A DNA stretch of 64,000 bases from Streptomyces longisporoflavus (GCF_014649775.1 NZ_BMTR01000025.1:41315-105314), one strand, 5' to 3'; positions 34,682 to 43,683 are shown, counted from the stretch's first letter. A program made the numbers and translations. The notes: generated by a model not told the origin, from the letters alone.

Positions 34682-35695
34682 GTGCGGGTTAGCCTCAAAG
34701 ACGTCGCAGAGCGCGCGGGCGTCTCCATCAAGACCGTTTCGAACGTGGTGAACAAGTACCAGCACGTCACCCCGGCGATGCGGGCGCGCGTCCAGGAGGC
34801 CATCGACGAGCTGGGCTACCGACCGAACTTGACGGCCCGTCACCTGCGCAAAGGCCGTACGGGGATCATCGCGCTCGCCGTCCCCGAGCTGGGGAACCCC
34901 TACTTCGCCGAGCTCGCGGGCGCGGTCATCGACGCGGCGGCCGAGCATGACTTCACCGTGCTGCTCGACCACACGCGCGGCGAACGCGAGCAGGAGGTCC
35001 TGGTCAGCCAGGGGTTCCGGGCGCGGGTGATCGACGGCCTGATCCTCAGCCCCCTGGAGCTGGAGTCGGACGACCTCTTGGGCCGCGAGGACGACGTGCC
35101 GCTGGTGCTGCTCGGCGAGCGCCAGTACAACCTGCCCTACGACCACATCGCGATCGACAACGTGGCGGCGGCCCGCACGGCCGTGCGCCACCTGATCGGC
35201 CGCGGACGCAGCCGCATCGCGTATCTCGGCGCCCGCACGGACTCCGCGAACCGGCCCGCGAACCTGCGACTCCAGGGCTGGCGCGAGGAGTTGACGCAGG
35301 CGGGGATCGCCGCGCCGGACAATCTGGTGGGCCCGGTCGGCGGCTGGAACCGCTGGGACGGCGCGAAGGCGATGGCGCGGATGCTGGACGCGGGGGTACG
35401 CCCTGACGCGGTGTTCGCCTACAACGACCTGGTGGCGATCGGGGCCATGCGCGTCCTGCACGAGCGCGGACTGCGCGTGCCGTGGGACGTGGCGGTGGTC
35501 GGCTTCGACGACATCGCCGAGGGCCAGTTCGGGGCGGTCACGCTGACCACGGTCTCGCCGGACAAGCAGGCCATCGCCCGTCTCGCGGTGGCCTCGCTGC
35601 TGCGCAGCCTGGAGGGCGAGGCGGAGCCCGAGGGCCGTGAACTCACCGCGGAATTCCGCCTCGTGGAGCGCGAGAGCACGCTGGGCCGACGGTGA
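34682..35695 (+). CDS. LacI-family regulator of the GH2/ABC region
   Basis: 337 residues from a GTG at 34682 (GGGAG six bases earlier). HTH: LKDVAERAGVSIKTVSNVVNKY near residues 4-25, with hinge LTARHLRKGRTG. The effector domain follows (IIALAVPELGNPYFAELAGAV, LGERQYNLPYDHIAIDN, VVGFDDIAEGQFGAVTLTTV). It is divergent from GH2 and directly upstream of the importer operon, with near-identical operators in both promoter regions, so it probably represses both. The effector is likely the imported sugar. The reading frame upstream to 34355 is open but has no protein pattern. Confidence 0.92.
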   Translation: MRVSLKDVAERAGVSIKTVSNVVNKYQHVTPAMRARVQEAIDELGYRPNLTARHLRKGRTGIIALAVPELGNPYFAELAGAVIDAAAEHDFTVLLDHTRGEREQEVLVSQGFRARVIDGLILSPLELESDDLLGREDDVPLVLLGERQYNLPYDHIAIDNVAAARTAVRHLIGRGRSRIAYLGARTDSANRPANLRLQGWREELTQAGIAAPDNLVGPVGGWNRWDGAKAMARMLDAGVRPDAVFAYNDLVAIGAMRVLHERGLRVPWDVAVVGFDDIAEGQFGAVTLTTVSPDKQAIARLAVASLLRSLEGEAEPEGRELTAEFRLVERESTLGRR

Positions 35696-35737
35696 GGAGC
35701 TGCCCCGGCGGTCCGTACCTTCCCCGTGCGCGGAGGG

Positions 35738-35766
35738 TTTACAGCCTCCTTCCAACGATGTAAAAA
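35738..35766 (+). promoter_or_regulatory. Promoter and LacI operator of the YtfQ-type importer
   Basis: TTTACA (35738-35743), 17 bp, TAAAAA (35761-35766). The spacer contains CCTTCCAACGATGTA (35748-35762), matching the operator in front of GH2. Repressor bound here would block polymerase. Confidence 0.7.
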
Positions 35767-35850
35767 GCTCCCCGTACCGCCGAGTTGACCGCAAGAGCCA
35801 TCCTCCCGTGAGCGCTCTCAGCGCCGGGGCCGTGCCGTTTTGGGGACTCC

Positions 35851-36948
35851 ATGAAGCCGACCACACGCCTTAGCCGCATCTCAGCCAGGACCCTCCTCGC
35901 CACCGGCCTCGCCGCGAGCCTCGCGCTGGCCACCGGGTGCGCCAAGTCCGAGGACGACGGCGACAAGAGCTCCGTGTCGAAGGACCAGGGCGACTCCGGC
36001 CAGGTCGTCTCGGAACCGAGCGAGGGCAGCGGCCCGACCTGCGCGATAGACGCGTACGGCGGCAAGAAGCTCGACCTCGAGAGCGCCACCGTCGGCTTCT
36101 CCCAGTCGGAGAAGGAGGCCAACCCCTTCCGCATCGCGGAGACCGCGTCCATCAAGGCCGAGGCGAAGAAGCGCGGCGTCAAGCTGCTCACCGCCAACGC
36201 CCAGTCGCAGTTCTCCAAGCAGATCAGCGACGTCCAGGACCTCATCGCCAAGGGCGCCGACCTCCTTGTCATCGCCCCGCTGAACTCCGACGGCTGGGAG
36301 CCGGTCCTGCGCTCGGCCGCCGCCAAGCACATCCCGATCGTCACCATCGACCGCAAGATCAACACCAAGGCCTGCAAGGACTACGTGAGCTTCATCGGCT
36401 CCGACTTCGTCGAGCAGGGCAAGCGCGCGGCCGACCAGATGATCGAGGCGACCGGCGGCAAGGGCGACGTCGCGATTCTGCTCGGCGCGGCGGGCAACAA
36501 CGTCACCACCGAACGCACCAAGGGCTTCCAGGACCGCGTCAAGGAGAAGGCCCCCGACCTGAAGATCGTCTTCAAGCAGACGGGTGAGTTCGCCCGCGAG
36601 AAGGGCCAGCAGGTCACCGAGCAGCTCATCCAGTCCAAGCCCGGCATCGACGGGATCTACGCCGAGAACGACGAGATGGGCCTCGGCGCCGTCAACGCCC
36701 TCAAGGGCGCGGGCAAGAAGGCCGGCGACGTGAAGATCGTGACGGTCGACGGCACGCGCAACGCCGTCCAGGGCATCGTCGACGGCTGGATCTCCGGCGT
36801 CATCGAGTCCAACCCGCGCTTCGGCCCGCTCGCCTTCCAGACCCTGGACACCTTCACCAAGGGCACCAAGGTCTCGCAGGACATCGTTATCAAGGACAGC
36901 GCGTACACCAAGGACAACGCCAAGGCGGACCTCGGCAAGGCGTACTGA
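35851..36948 (+). CDS. Sugar-binding lipoprotein, YtfQ-like (galactofuranose type)
   Basis: 365 residues from an ATG at 35851 (GGGGA before it). Lipoprotein signal with lipobox ATGC and a Lys/Asp/Ser-rich tether. The mature protein resembles E. coli YtfQ: ATVGFSQSEKEANPFRIAETASIKAEAKKRG, LIAKGADLLVIAPLNSDGWEPVLRSA, IDRKI, and GIYAENDEMGLGAVNALKGAG. YtfQ is known to bind galactofuranose. The match is in pattern only, so arabinofuranose or another furanose is possible. First gene of a four-gene importer operon. Confidence 0.88.
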   Translation: MKPTTRLSRISARTLLATGLAASLALATGCAKSEDDGDKSSVSKDQGDSGQVVSEPSEGSGPTCAIDAYGGKKLDLESATVGFSQSEKEANPFRIAETASIKAEAKKRGVKLLTANAQSQFSKQISDVQDLIAKGADLLVIAPLNSDGWEPVLRSAAAKHIPIVTIDRKINTKACKDYVSFIGSDFVEQGKRAADQMIEATGGKGDVAILLGAAGNNVTTERTKGFQDRVKEKAPDLKIVFKQTGEFAREKGQQVTEQLIQSKPGIDGIYAENDEMGLGAVNALKGAGKKAGDVKIVTVDGTRNAVQGIVDGWISGVIESNPRFGPLAFQTLDTFTKGTKVSQDIVIKDSAYTKDNAKADLGKAY

Positions 36949-36949
36949 G

Positions 36950-38470
36950 ATGACGGACGTCCTCTCGGTCACCCAGCTCAGCAAGACGTTCCCGGGCGTA
37001 CGCGCCCTGGACGGGGTCGACTTCACCGCCCGCGCCGGCGAGGTGCACGCCCTGATCGGCGAGAACGGCGCGGGCAAGTCGACCCTGATCAAAGTACTGA
37101 CGGGCGTGTACGCACCGGACGCGGGCGAGCTGACCTACAAGAACGAGAAGGTCAGCTTCGCCACCCCGCTCGACGCCCAGCACGCGGGCATCTCCACGAT
37201 CTACCAGGAGGTCAACCTCGTCCCCCTGATGAGCGTGGCCCGCAACCTCTTCCTCGGCCGCGAACCCCGCGGCCGGCTCGGCCTCATCGACTTCCGCCGG
37301 ATGCACCGCGAGGCGGACGAGGCCCTGCGGCGGCTCGGCGTACGGGTCGACGTACGCCGCCCGCTGCGTGAACTGGGCGTGGGCGCACAGCAGATGGTGG
37401 CGCTGGCCCGCGCGGTGTCGGTCGACGCGCAGGTCGTCATCATGGACGAGCCGACGTCGTCCCTCGAACCGCGCGAGGTCCAGACCCTGTTCGGCGTCAT
37501 CCGCATGCTGCGGGACCGCGGCATCGCGGTGATCTACGTCAGCCACCGCCTGGAGGAGCTCTACGAGGTGTGCGACGCCGTCACCGTGCTGCGCGACGGC
37601 AAGCTGGTACACACCGGGCCGATCGCGGAACTCGACCGGCTCCGCCTCGTCTCGCTGATGCTGGGCCGCGAGATCGGCGAGGTACGCGAGGAGGGCGTCA
37701 CCAAGTTCTCCGGCGAACACGCCCCCGGGACTCAACCCGTGCTCCGGGCACGCGATCTGACGATGCGCCACGCTCTGCACGGCGTATCCGTCGACATCCG
37801 TCCCGGCGAGGTCGTGGGCCTCGGCGGCCTGCTCGGCTCGGGACGCAGCGAGACGGCGAAGGCGATCGCGGGCGCTCTGCCGACCGACGCGGGCAGCGTA
37901 CTGATTGCCGGAACCCCGGTCCGGTCAGGCTCGCCCCCCGCCGCCATCCGCGCCGGCATCAGCCTGCTGCCCGAGGACCGCAAGGCCGAGGGCATCGTCC
38001 CCGGCCTCTCGGTCCGCGAGAACATCGCACTCGCCGCACTCCCCGGCCTCTCCCGCTTCGGCCTGGTGGACGAGTCGGCGATCGACAAGATCGTGGACAC
38101 CTTCATGAAGCGCCTGCGCATCAAGGCGTCGGGCCCCCACCAGAAGGTGGGCGAACTGTCGGGCGGCAACCAGCAGAAGGTCCTGCTGGCCCGCTGGCTG
38201 GCGATGAACCCCAAGGTCCTCCTCCTGGACGAGCCCACCAGGGGCATCGACATCGGCGCGAAGGCCGAGGTCCAGAAGCTGATCGACGAACTGGCCGGCG
38301 ACGGCCTCGCCGTCCTGCTCATCTCCTCCGACATGGAGGAACTGATCGAGGGCTCGGACCGGGTCGTCGTCCTCAAGGACGGCACCGTCATCGAGGAACT
38401 GACCGGCTCCAAGGTCACGGAGGACGCCCTCATGCGAGCGATAGCCACTACCGGGGGTTCTCATGACTGA
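36950..38470 (+). CDS. Sugar ABC transporter ATPase, YtfR/RbsA type
   Basis: 506 residues, starting one base after the lipoprotein stop. NBD1: GENGAGKST, LGVGAQQMVALARA, VVIMDEPTSSLEP. NBD2: GLLGSGRSE (the usual Lys-to-Arg Walker A variant of this family), LPEDRKAEG, LSGGNQQKVLLARWL, LLLDEPTRGIDIGAK. It powers the importer with the two permeases encoded next. Unlike the fucose-type ATPase in this window, its NBD2 keeps the Walker B Asp-Glu. Confidence 0.95.
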   Translation: MTDVLSVTQLSKTFPGVRALDGVDFTARAGEVHALIGENGAGKSTLIKVLTGVYAPDAGELTYKNEKVSFATPLDAQHAGISTIYQEVNLVPLMSVARNLFLGREPRGRLGLIDFRRMHREADEALRRLGVRVDVRRPLRELGVGAQQMVALARAVSVDAQVVIMDEPTSSLEPREVQTLFGVIRMLRDRGIAVIYVSHRLEELYEVCDAVTVLRDGKLVHTGPIAELDRLRLVSLMLGREIGEVREEGVTKFSGEHAPGTQPVLRARDLTMRHALHGVSVDIRPGEVVGLGGLLGSGRSETAKAIAGALPTDAGSVLIAGTPVRSGSPPAAIRAGISLLPEDRKAEGIVPGLSVRENIALAALPGLSRFGLVDESAIDKIVDTFMKRLRIKASGPHQKVGELSGGNQQKVLLARWLAMNPKVLLLDEPTRGIDIGAKAEVQKLIDELAGDGLAVLLISSDMEELIEGSDRVVVLKDGTVIEELTGSKVTEDALMRAIATTGGSHD

Positions 38471-39428
38471 CCTGGCCCTGGGAGGCAAAGCCCCCGCCGA
38501 CCGCGACCGCATCCTGCGCTACCTCCAGGACTACGGCGTCTACCTGGGCGTAGCCGTCCTCCTGATCCTCAACATCTTCCTCACCCCGCACTTCCTCTCG
38601 GCCGAGAACTTCCGCACCCAGGCCGTCCAGGTCGCCCCCGTCCTCATCGTCGCGCTCGGCATGGCCCTGGCCATCGGCAGCGAGGGCGTGGACCTCTCCG
38701 TCGGCTCCGTCATGGCGCTCTCCACGTCCCTCCTCTCCCTCTACCTGGGTTACGGGACATGGATCGCGCTCATCGTGGCGCTCATCGGCGGCGCGGCCAT
38801 CGGTGTCGCCAACGGCTCCCTCATCGCGTTCATCGGCGTCCAGCCCATCGTCGCGACCCTGGCGCTGATGGTCGCGGGCCGCGGACTTGCCCTCGTGCTG
38901 CTCCCCCAGCTCAAGGACGTCCGTGACCCGACCATGGCGTCCCTCGGCTCCGGCGACGTCCTCGGCATCCCCTATCTCGTCCTGATCGCCGCGGCCCTCG
39001 CACTCGTCGTGGCCTTCGTCGTCCGGCGCACCACCTTCGGCCGGCAGCTCCTCGCCATCGGCGACAGCCGCCCGGCCGCGCGCCTGGCGGGACTGCCCGT
39101 ACGCCGCGTCCTGATCCTGGTGTACGTCTGCTCCGGCGTGCTCGCCGCCGTCGCGGGCGTCCTCGCGACGGCACGATTGACCGCCAGCGACCCCACCTCG
39201 CTCGGCAACCTGATGGAACTGTCCGCGATCACCGCGGTCGTGGTCGGCGGCACACCGCTCAGCGGCGGACGGATACGCATCGGCGGCACCGTCGCGGGCG
39301 CCGTACTGATCCAGCTGCTCACGGCCACGCTCATCAAGCACGATCTGCCGCCCTCCTGGACCCAGATCGCCCAGGCCGTAGTGATCATTCTCGCCGTCTA
39401 CGCGGCACGGGAGAGGGGCAAGCGGTGA
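38463..39428 (+). CDS. Sugar ABC permease, first of two (YtfT/YjfF type)
   Basis: 321 residues starting MTDLALGGKAP, overlapping the ATPase end by 8 bp. RbsC-type permease: GSEGVDLSVGSVMALSTSLL, GVQPIVATLALMVAGRGLALVL, TAVVVGGTPLSGGRIRIGGTVAGAVLIQ. Its stop overlaps the GTG of the second permease (GTGA). Importers with two different RbsC-like permeases are the hallmark of the YtfQRT-YjfF system, which supports a furanose sugar as cargo. Confidence 0.92.
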   Translation: MTDLALGGKAPADRDRILRYLQDYGVYLGVAVLLILNIFLTPHFLSAENFRTQAVQVAPVLIVALGMALAIGSEGVDLSVGSVMALSTSLLSLYLGYGTWIALIVALIGGAAIGVANGSLIAFIGVQPIVATLALMVAGRGLALVLLPQLKDVRDPTMASLGSGDVLGIPYLVLIAAALALVVAFVVRRTTFGRQLLAIGDSRPAARLAGLPVRRVLILVYVCSGVLAAVAGVLATARLTASDPTSLGNLMELSAITAVVVGGTPLSGGRIRIGGTVAGAVLIQLLTATLIKHDLPPSWTQIAQAVVIILAVYAARERGKR

Positions 39429-40456
39429 CCGGCACCGTCCTATCCAAAGCCAAGCCCATGAAGCAGCCAGAGGACCCCGCGGACACGGAGGCCGGGGCGA
39501 GCCGCTCCGAGCGCGTCAGTGCACTCGCCCAGCAGCACGGCGCCCTGGTCACCCTGGTGGTCGCCGTCATCGCGGCGTCGCTCAGCTTCGACACGTTCCT
39601 GACCGCCGACAACCTGGAGAACATGGCGGTCTCCTCCGCGTTCCTCGCGGTCGTCGCGCTCGGCATGACCTTCGTGATCATCACCGGCGGCATCGACCTG
39701 TCGGTCGGCTCGCTCTTCGCGCTCGGCGGTGTGCTCGCGGCCTGGGGTTCGCAGTACGGGACGGCGGTGGCCCTGCTGCTTCCGCTCGCCGTCTGCGGAC
39801 TCATCGGCCTTGTCAACGGCCTCCTGATCGCCCGCTCGCGGCTTGCCCCCTTCATCGTGACGCTGGCCGCGATGCTGGGCGCGCGCGGCATCCTCCTGTC
39901 CGTCACCGACGAGGGCTCCAAGACCTACCTGGTCGACAAGGACACCTTCTTCGCGACGCTCGGCCAGGGCAAGGTACTCGGCATCGGGGCCCCGGTCTGG
40001 ATCACCCTGGCCCTCTTCGTCGCCGGCGCCGTCGTCCTGCGCCGCAGCCGCTTCGGGCAGTACGTGTACGCGGTCGGCGGCAACGAGGACGCGGCGGCCC
40101 TCATGGGCGCCCCGGTGGCCCGCACCAAGATCACCGTCTACACCCTCTCCGGCCTGTGCGCGGGTCTCGCGGGCGCGCTCAACGCCGCCTGGCTGGTCTC
40201 GGGCGTCACCATCCTCGGCTCGGGCATGGAACTGGAGGCGATCTCCGCCGTCGTCATCGGGGGCACGCTGCTGACCGGCGGGTTCGGCTTCATCAGCGGA
40301 TCACTCGTCGGCGTACTGCTCCTGAAGGTCATCCAGAACGTCATCAACCAGATCGGCTCGCTCGACTCCGCCTACCAACAGGTGGTCAGCGGCGCCTTCC
40401 TGGCACTCGTGGTGATCGCCCAGACCTGGCTGGGCCGCAGGCGCCGGGTGCTGTAG
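39425..40456 (+). CDS. Sugar ABC permease, second of two (YtfT/YjfF type)
   Basis: 343 residues from the GTG at 39425. ITGGIDLSVGSLFALGGVLAAWG, SRLAPFIVTLAAMLGARGILLSV, SAVVIGGTLLTGGFGFISGSLVGVLLLKVIQNVINQIG. It would pair with the preceding permease as a heterodimer. Last gene of the operon; the gap to the convergent glgC is only 24 bp, with no obvious hairpin. Confidence 0.92.
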   Translation: MTGTVLSKAKPMKQPEDPADTEAGASRSERVSALAQQHGALVTLVVAVIAASLSFDTFLTADNLENMAVSSAFLAVVALGMTFVIITGGIDLSVGSLFALGGVLAAWGSQYGTAVALLLPLAVCGLIGLVNGLLIARSRLAPFIVTLAAMLGARGILLSVTDEGSKTYLVDKDTFFATLGQGKVLGIGAPVWITLALFVAGAVVLRRSRFGQYVYAVGGNEDAAALMGAPVARTKITVYTLSGLCAGLAGALNAAWLVSGVTILGSGMELEAISAVVIGGTLLTGGFGFISGSLVGVLLLKVIQNVINQIGSLDSAYQQVVSGAFLALVVIAQTWLGRRRRVL

Positions 40457-40480
40457 GCACCCGGCACCCGCGGGACGCCG

Positions 40481-41701
40481 CTACATGGGGACGATCTGCC
40501 CCTTGCCGAGCGCGATCACGCCGCCTTTCGAGACCGTGTACAGCTCTTCGTCCCGCTCGGGGTTGACACCGATCGTCGCCCCGGGCGGGACGTCCACGTT
40601 CTTGTCGAGAACGGCACCGCGCACCACAGCGCCCCTGCCCACGCGGACGTTGTCGTGCAGCACCGAGCCCTGTACGACGGCCCCGTCCTCGATCGTCACG
40701 CCCGGCGACAGCACGGAGCGCGTGACCTGCCCCCGGATGACGCAACCGGGACTGACGATGGACTCGCTCGCTATGCCGGCCGCGCAGAACTTGGCGGGCG
40801 GCAGGCCGCCGGGGTGGGTGTAGATGGGCCAGCGCCGGTTGTCCAGGTTGAACACCGGCTGGTCGGAGATCAGGTCCATGTGCGCTTCGTAGTACGAGTC
40901 GAGCGTGCCGACGTCACGCCAGTAACCGTGGTCGCGCGGGGTCTCCCCCGGCACGTGGTTGTCGTCGAAGTCGTACACCTGGGCCACGCCGCGCTCGGTG
41001 AGCATCGGCAGGATCGAACCCCCCATGTCGTGCTTGGAGTTCTCGTCCTCGGCGTCCTGCTGGATGGCGTCGACGAGGGTCTTCGTGGTGAAGACGTAGT
41101 TGCCCATGGAGGCGAACACCTCGTTCGGCGAACCGGGCAGACCCGGCGGGTCGGCGGGCTTCTCCAGGAAGCTCTCCACGCGTGTGCCGTCCCGCGCGGG
41201 CGTGATGATGCCGAAGGACGCCGCGTCCTTGCGCGGCACGCGGATGCCCGCGACCGTCACCCCCGCGCCGCTCTCGAAGTGCCGGCTCAGCATCTGCCGC
41301 GGGTCCATGCGGTAGACGTGGTCGGCACCGAACACCGCGATGTAGTCGGGCTGTTCGTCGTGCACGAGGTTGAGCGATTGCAGGATCGCGTCCGCGCTGC
41401 CCAGATACCAGCGCGGTCCCAGGCGCTGCTGTGCCGGGACCGGAGTGATGTAGTTGCCCAGGAGGCTCGACATCCGCCAGGTGGTGGTGACGTGCCGGTC
41501 CAGAGAGTGCGACTTGTACTGCGTCAGGACACAGATCCGCAGGATGTCGCCGTTGACGAGATTGGAGAGCACGAAGTCGACGAGGCGGTACGTGCCGCCG
41601 AACGTGACCGCTGGTTTGGCCCGGTCGGCCGTGAGGGGCTGCAGGCGCTTTCCCTCACCGCCCGCCAGGACGATTCCGAGCACCGAAGGTCCACCGCGCA
41701 T
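40481..41701 (-). CDS. glgC: Glucose-1-phosphate adenylyltransferase
   Basis: 406 residues. GIVLAGGEGKRLQPLTADRAKPAVTFGG is the ADP-glucose pyrophosphorylase signature. RWYLGSADAILQSLNLV and FGADHVYRMDPRQML follow, and the C-terminus is a left-handed beta-helix of hexapeptide repeats (SIVSPGCVIRGQVTRSVLSPGVTIEDGAVVQGSVL). It makes ADP-glucose from glucose-1-phosphate and ATP. It lies 22 bp behind glgA on the same strand, so ADP-glucose supply and use are probably co-transcribed. Confidence 0.96.
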   Translation of the reverse strand: MRGGPSVLGIVLAGGEGKRLQPLTADRAKPAVTFGGTYRLVDFVLSNLVNGDILRICVLTQYKSHSLDRHVTTTWRMSSLLGNYITPVPAQQRLGPRWYLGSADAILQSLNLVHDEQPDYIAVFGADHVYRMDPRQMLSRHFESGAGVTVAGIRVPRKDAASFGIITPARDGTRVESFLEKPADPPGLPGSPNEVFASMGNYVFTTKTLVDAIQQDAEDENSKHDMGGSILPMLTERGVAQVYDFDDNHVPGETPRDHGYWRDVGTLDSYYEAHMDLISDQPVFNLDNRRWPIYTHPGGLPPAKFCAAGIASESIVSPGCVIRGQVTRSVLSPGVTIEDGAVVQGSVLHDNVRVGRGAVVRGAVLDKNVDVPPGATIGVNPERDEELYTVSKGGVIALGKGQIVPM

Positions 41702-41723
41702 CGCGCCGCCCCCTTAACTGGGA

Positions 41724-42890
41724 TCACTTGGACTCGAGTAACTCCTCGTACACGCGGGTCGTGCGTCGCGCGACCGCGTCCCAGCCGAACTCCCTGACGG
41801 CCCGGTCCCGTCCGGCCGCGCCCATGCGGTGCGCGGCGCGCGGATCGTCGACCAGTTCGTTCAGGGCCTGTGCGAGGCCCGCCTCGAAGGCTGCCGGTTC
41901 CTTCTCCTCGTACGGGACGAGGAGCCCTGTGCTCCGGTCCGCTACGACCTCGGGGATGCCGCCGACGTCGGATGCCACGACCGGGGTGCCGCAGGCCATC
42001 GCCTCCAGGTTGACGATGCCCAGTGGTTCGTACACAGACGGGCAGACGAACACCCGCGCGTGCGTGAGGAGTTGGACGATCTGCTCGCGCGGCAGCATCT
42101 CCGGGATCCAGTGCACCGACCCGCGGGCCTGGCTCAGCTCCTCGAAGAGGGTGCGGAACTCGGCGTCGATCTGCGGGGTGTCGGGGGCTCCGGCGCAGAG
42201 CACGAGCTGCGTTGCCGGGTCCAACTCCTGTGCCGCACGCAGCAGATGGGGCACGCCCTTCTGCCGGGTGATGCGTCCGACGAACAGGACGTAGGGCCGG
42301 CCGGGGTCGATCCCCAGGCGCTCCAGGACGTCCGTTCCGGAGTCGGGGCGGTACAGGCTCGTGTCGATTCCGTTGTGGACGACGTGCACCTTCGCCGGGT
42401 CGATGGAGGGGTAACAACCGAGGATGTCGGCGCGCATGCCGCGCGATACGGCGATCACGGCGTCCGCGGCCTCGACGGCGGTGCGCTCGGCCCAGCCCGA
42501 GAGGGCGTAACCGCCGCCCAACTGCTCGGCCTTCCAGGGGCGCAGGGGCTCCAGGGAGTGTGAGGTCATGACGTGCGGGATGCCGTGCAGGAGCTTGCCG
42601 AAGTGGCCCGCGAGGTTGGCGTACCAGGTGTGGGAGTGGACGAGGTCGCAGCCCGTGAGGGAAGCCGCCATGGACAGGTCCACGGAGAAGGTGCGCAAAG
42701 CGTCGTTGGCGCCGTCCAGGGCGTCCCAGGCTTGGTGGCGCGTGAGGCCGTCGGCCGAGCCCTCGCTACCCCAGCAGTGCACGTCGACGTCGACGAGGGC
42801 CTTCAACTCCCTCGCGAGGAACTCGACATGGACTCCGGCTCCGCCGTAGACATCCGGGGGATACTCCCGGGTGAGCAGTCCTACTCGCAC
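41724..42890 (-). CDS. glgA: GT4 glycogen synthase / alpha-maltose-1-phosphate synthase
   Basis: 388 residues from a GTG at 42890 (GGGAGG six bases earlier). GT4 glycosyltransferase: LLTREYPPDVYGGAGVHV, HSHTWYANLAGHFG, HVVHNGID, FVGRITRQKGVPHLL and the nucleotide-sugar motif CPSVYEPLGIVNLEAMACGTPVVASDVGGIPEVV. In actinobacteria this type (also called GlgM) uses ADP-glucose to build maltose-1-phosphate for GlgE or to extend glucan. The upstream part of the open frame overlaps the neighbouring gene antisense and is not part of it. Confidence 0.93.
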   Translation of the reverse strand: MRVGLLTREYPPDVYGGAGVHVEFLARELKALVDVDVHCWGSEGSADGLTRHQAWDALDGANDALRTFSVDLSMAASLTGCDLVHSHTWYANLAGHFGKLLHGIPHVMTSHSLEPLRPWKAEQLGGGYALSGWAERTAVEAADAVIAVSRGMRADILGCYPSIDPAKVHVVHNGIDTSLYRPDSGTDVLERLGIDPGRPYVLFVGRITRQKGVPHLLRAAQELDPATQLVLCAGAPDTPQIDAEFRTLFEELSQARGSVHWIPEMLPREQIVQLLTHARVFVCPSVYEPLGIVNLEAMACGTPVVASDVGGIPEVVADRSTGLLVPYEEKEPAAFEAGLAQALNELVDDPRAAHRMGAAGRDRAVREFGWDAVARRTTRVYEELLESK

Positions 42891-42942
42891 GCAGAACCTC
42901 CCGTCCGTCCACCCCAGCCGCCGGTCGCCCGCCCCCTCATGG

Positions 42943-43683
42943 TCACCCAGAAGCGCCCCGCGGGGAAGAGCCCCGCACCGACCTCTGCGGGGGCCGCTCG
43001 AAGCAGCAGTCCCCGCACACACCGCCGTCCGGACAGCGGTAGTAGAGGCAGCAGCTGCGCCGGCGGAACGCGGTGCCGCGCAGGATTCCGGTGCCCCGCA
43101 GGTCGGGATGGTCGAAGAGCTCGACGGCAAGGGCACGGGCGCGCTCTGCCGCATCGGTACGTCCGGTGCGGCGCGCCCAGGTGTCCAGTTCGCGGGCGGC
43201 TCCGGCGAGCGCGGAGCCCGCGTTGCCCCACAGCAGGCCCGCGGAGATCCGGTACCGGGCGCGCAACGCGTCGGCCAGGGGCGCCAGATGACCGTCCTTG
43301 ACGATCTCCCGGATGTTCGCGGCGTCGGCGGGCCGTGTCGTCACGTCCGTCAGCCACAGGTCGTCGGGCGAGCCGCCGTCCGCGTCCCAGTGCAGCAGCG
43401 CCGGGTCGAGGACGGGCACCACACCGTGCAGCGCCGCCGAGCCGAGCGCCACGGACCACAGCCGCGCCGCGAGCCCCAACTGCGCCACCGAGACCGCGAT
43501 ACGCGTGTCGGGCGCCCCGAGCCGGGCGGCGACCTTGTCGACGCGGAACGCGAGGGGCCCGTCGTCGCCCGCGTACACCCGTGCCAGGGAGGTCACTTGG
43601 GCGCCGCCCGGCGGCGCCCCGGTACGCAGGGCGAAGAACCCGCCGACGGAGCCGACTTCTGCCAGGTCGAGAGGGGCTTTCAC
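42943..43683 (-). CDS. FhuF-like (2Fe-2S) ferric-siderophore reductase family protein
   Basis: 246 residues from a GTG at 43683 that overlaps the methyltransferase stop (GTGA). The C-terminal RRRSCCLYYRCPDGGVCGDCCF carries the CC-x(n)-CxxC cluster motif of FhuF-type proteins, which reduce ferric siderophores in the cytoplasm. The rest (LGLAARLWSVALGSAALHGVVPVLDP, SAGLLWGNAGSALAGAARE) is the usual helical ferric-reductase-like region. No siderophore genes are nearby. Pairing with a methyltransferase is unusual and unexplained. Confidence 0.82.
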   Translation of the reverse strand: MKAPLDLAEVGSVGGFFALRTGAPPGGAQVTSLARVYAGDDGPLAFRVDKVAARLGAPDTRIAVSVAQLGLAARLWSVALGSAALHGVVPVLDPALLHWDADGGSPDDLWLTDVTTRPADAANIREIVKDGHLAPLADALRARYRISAGLLWGNAGSALAGAARELDTWARRTGRTDAAERARALAVELFDHPDLRGTGILRGTAFRRRSCCLYYRCPDGGVCGDCCFERPPQRSVRGSSPRGASG

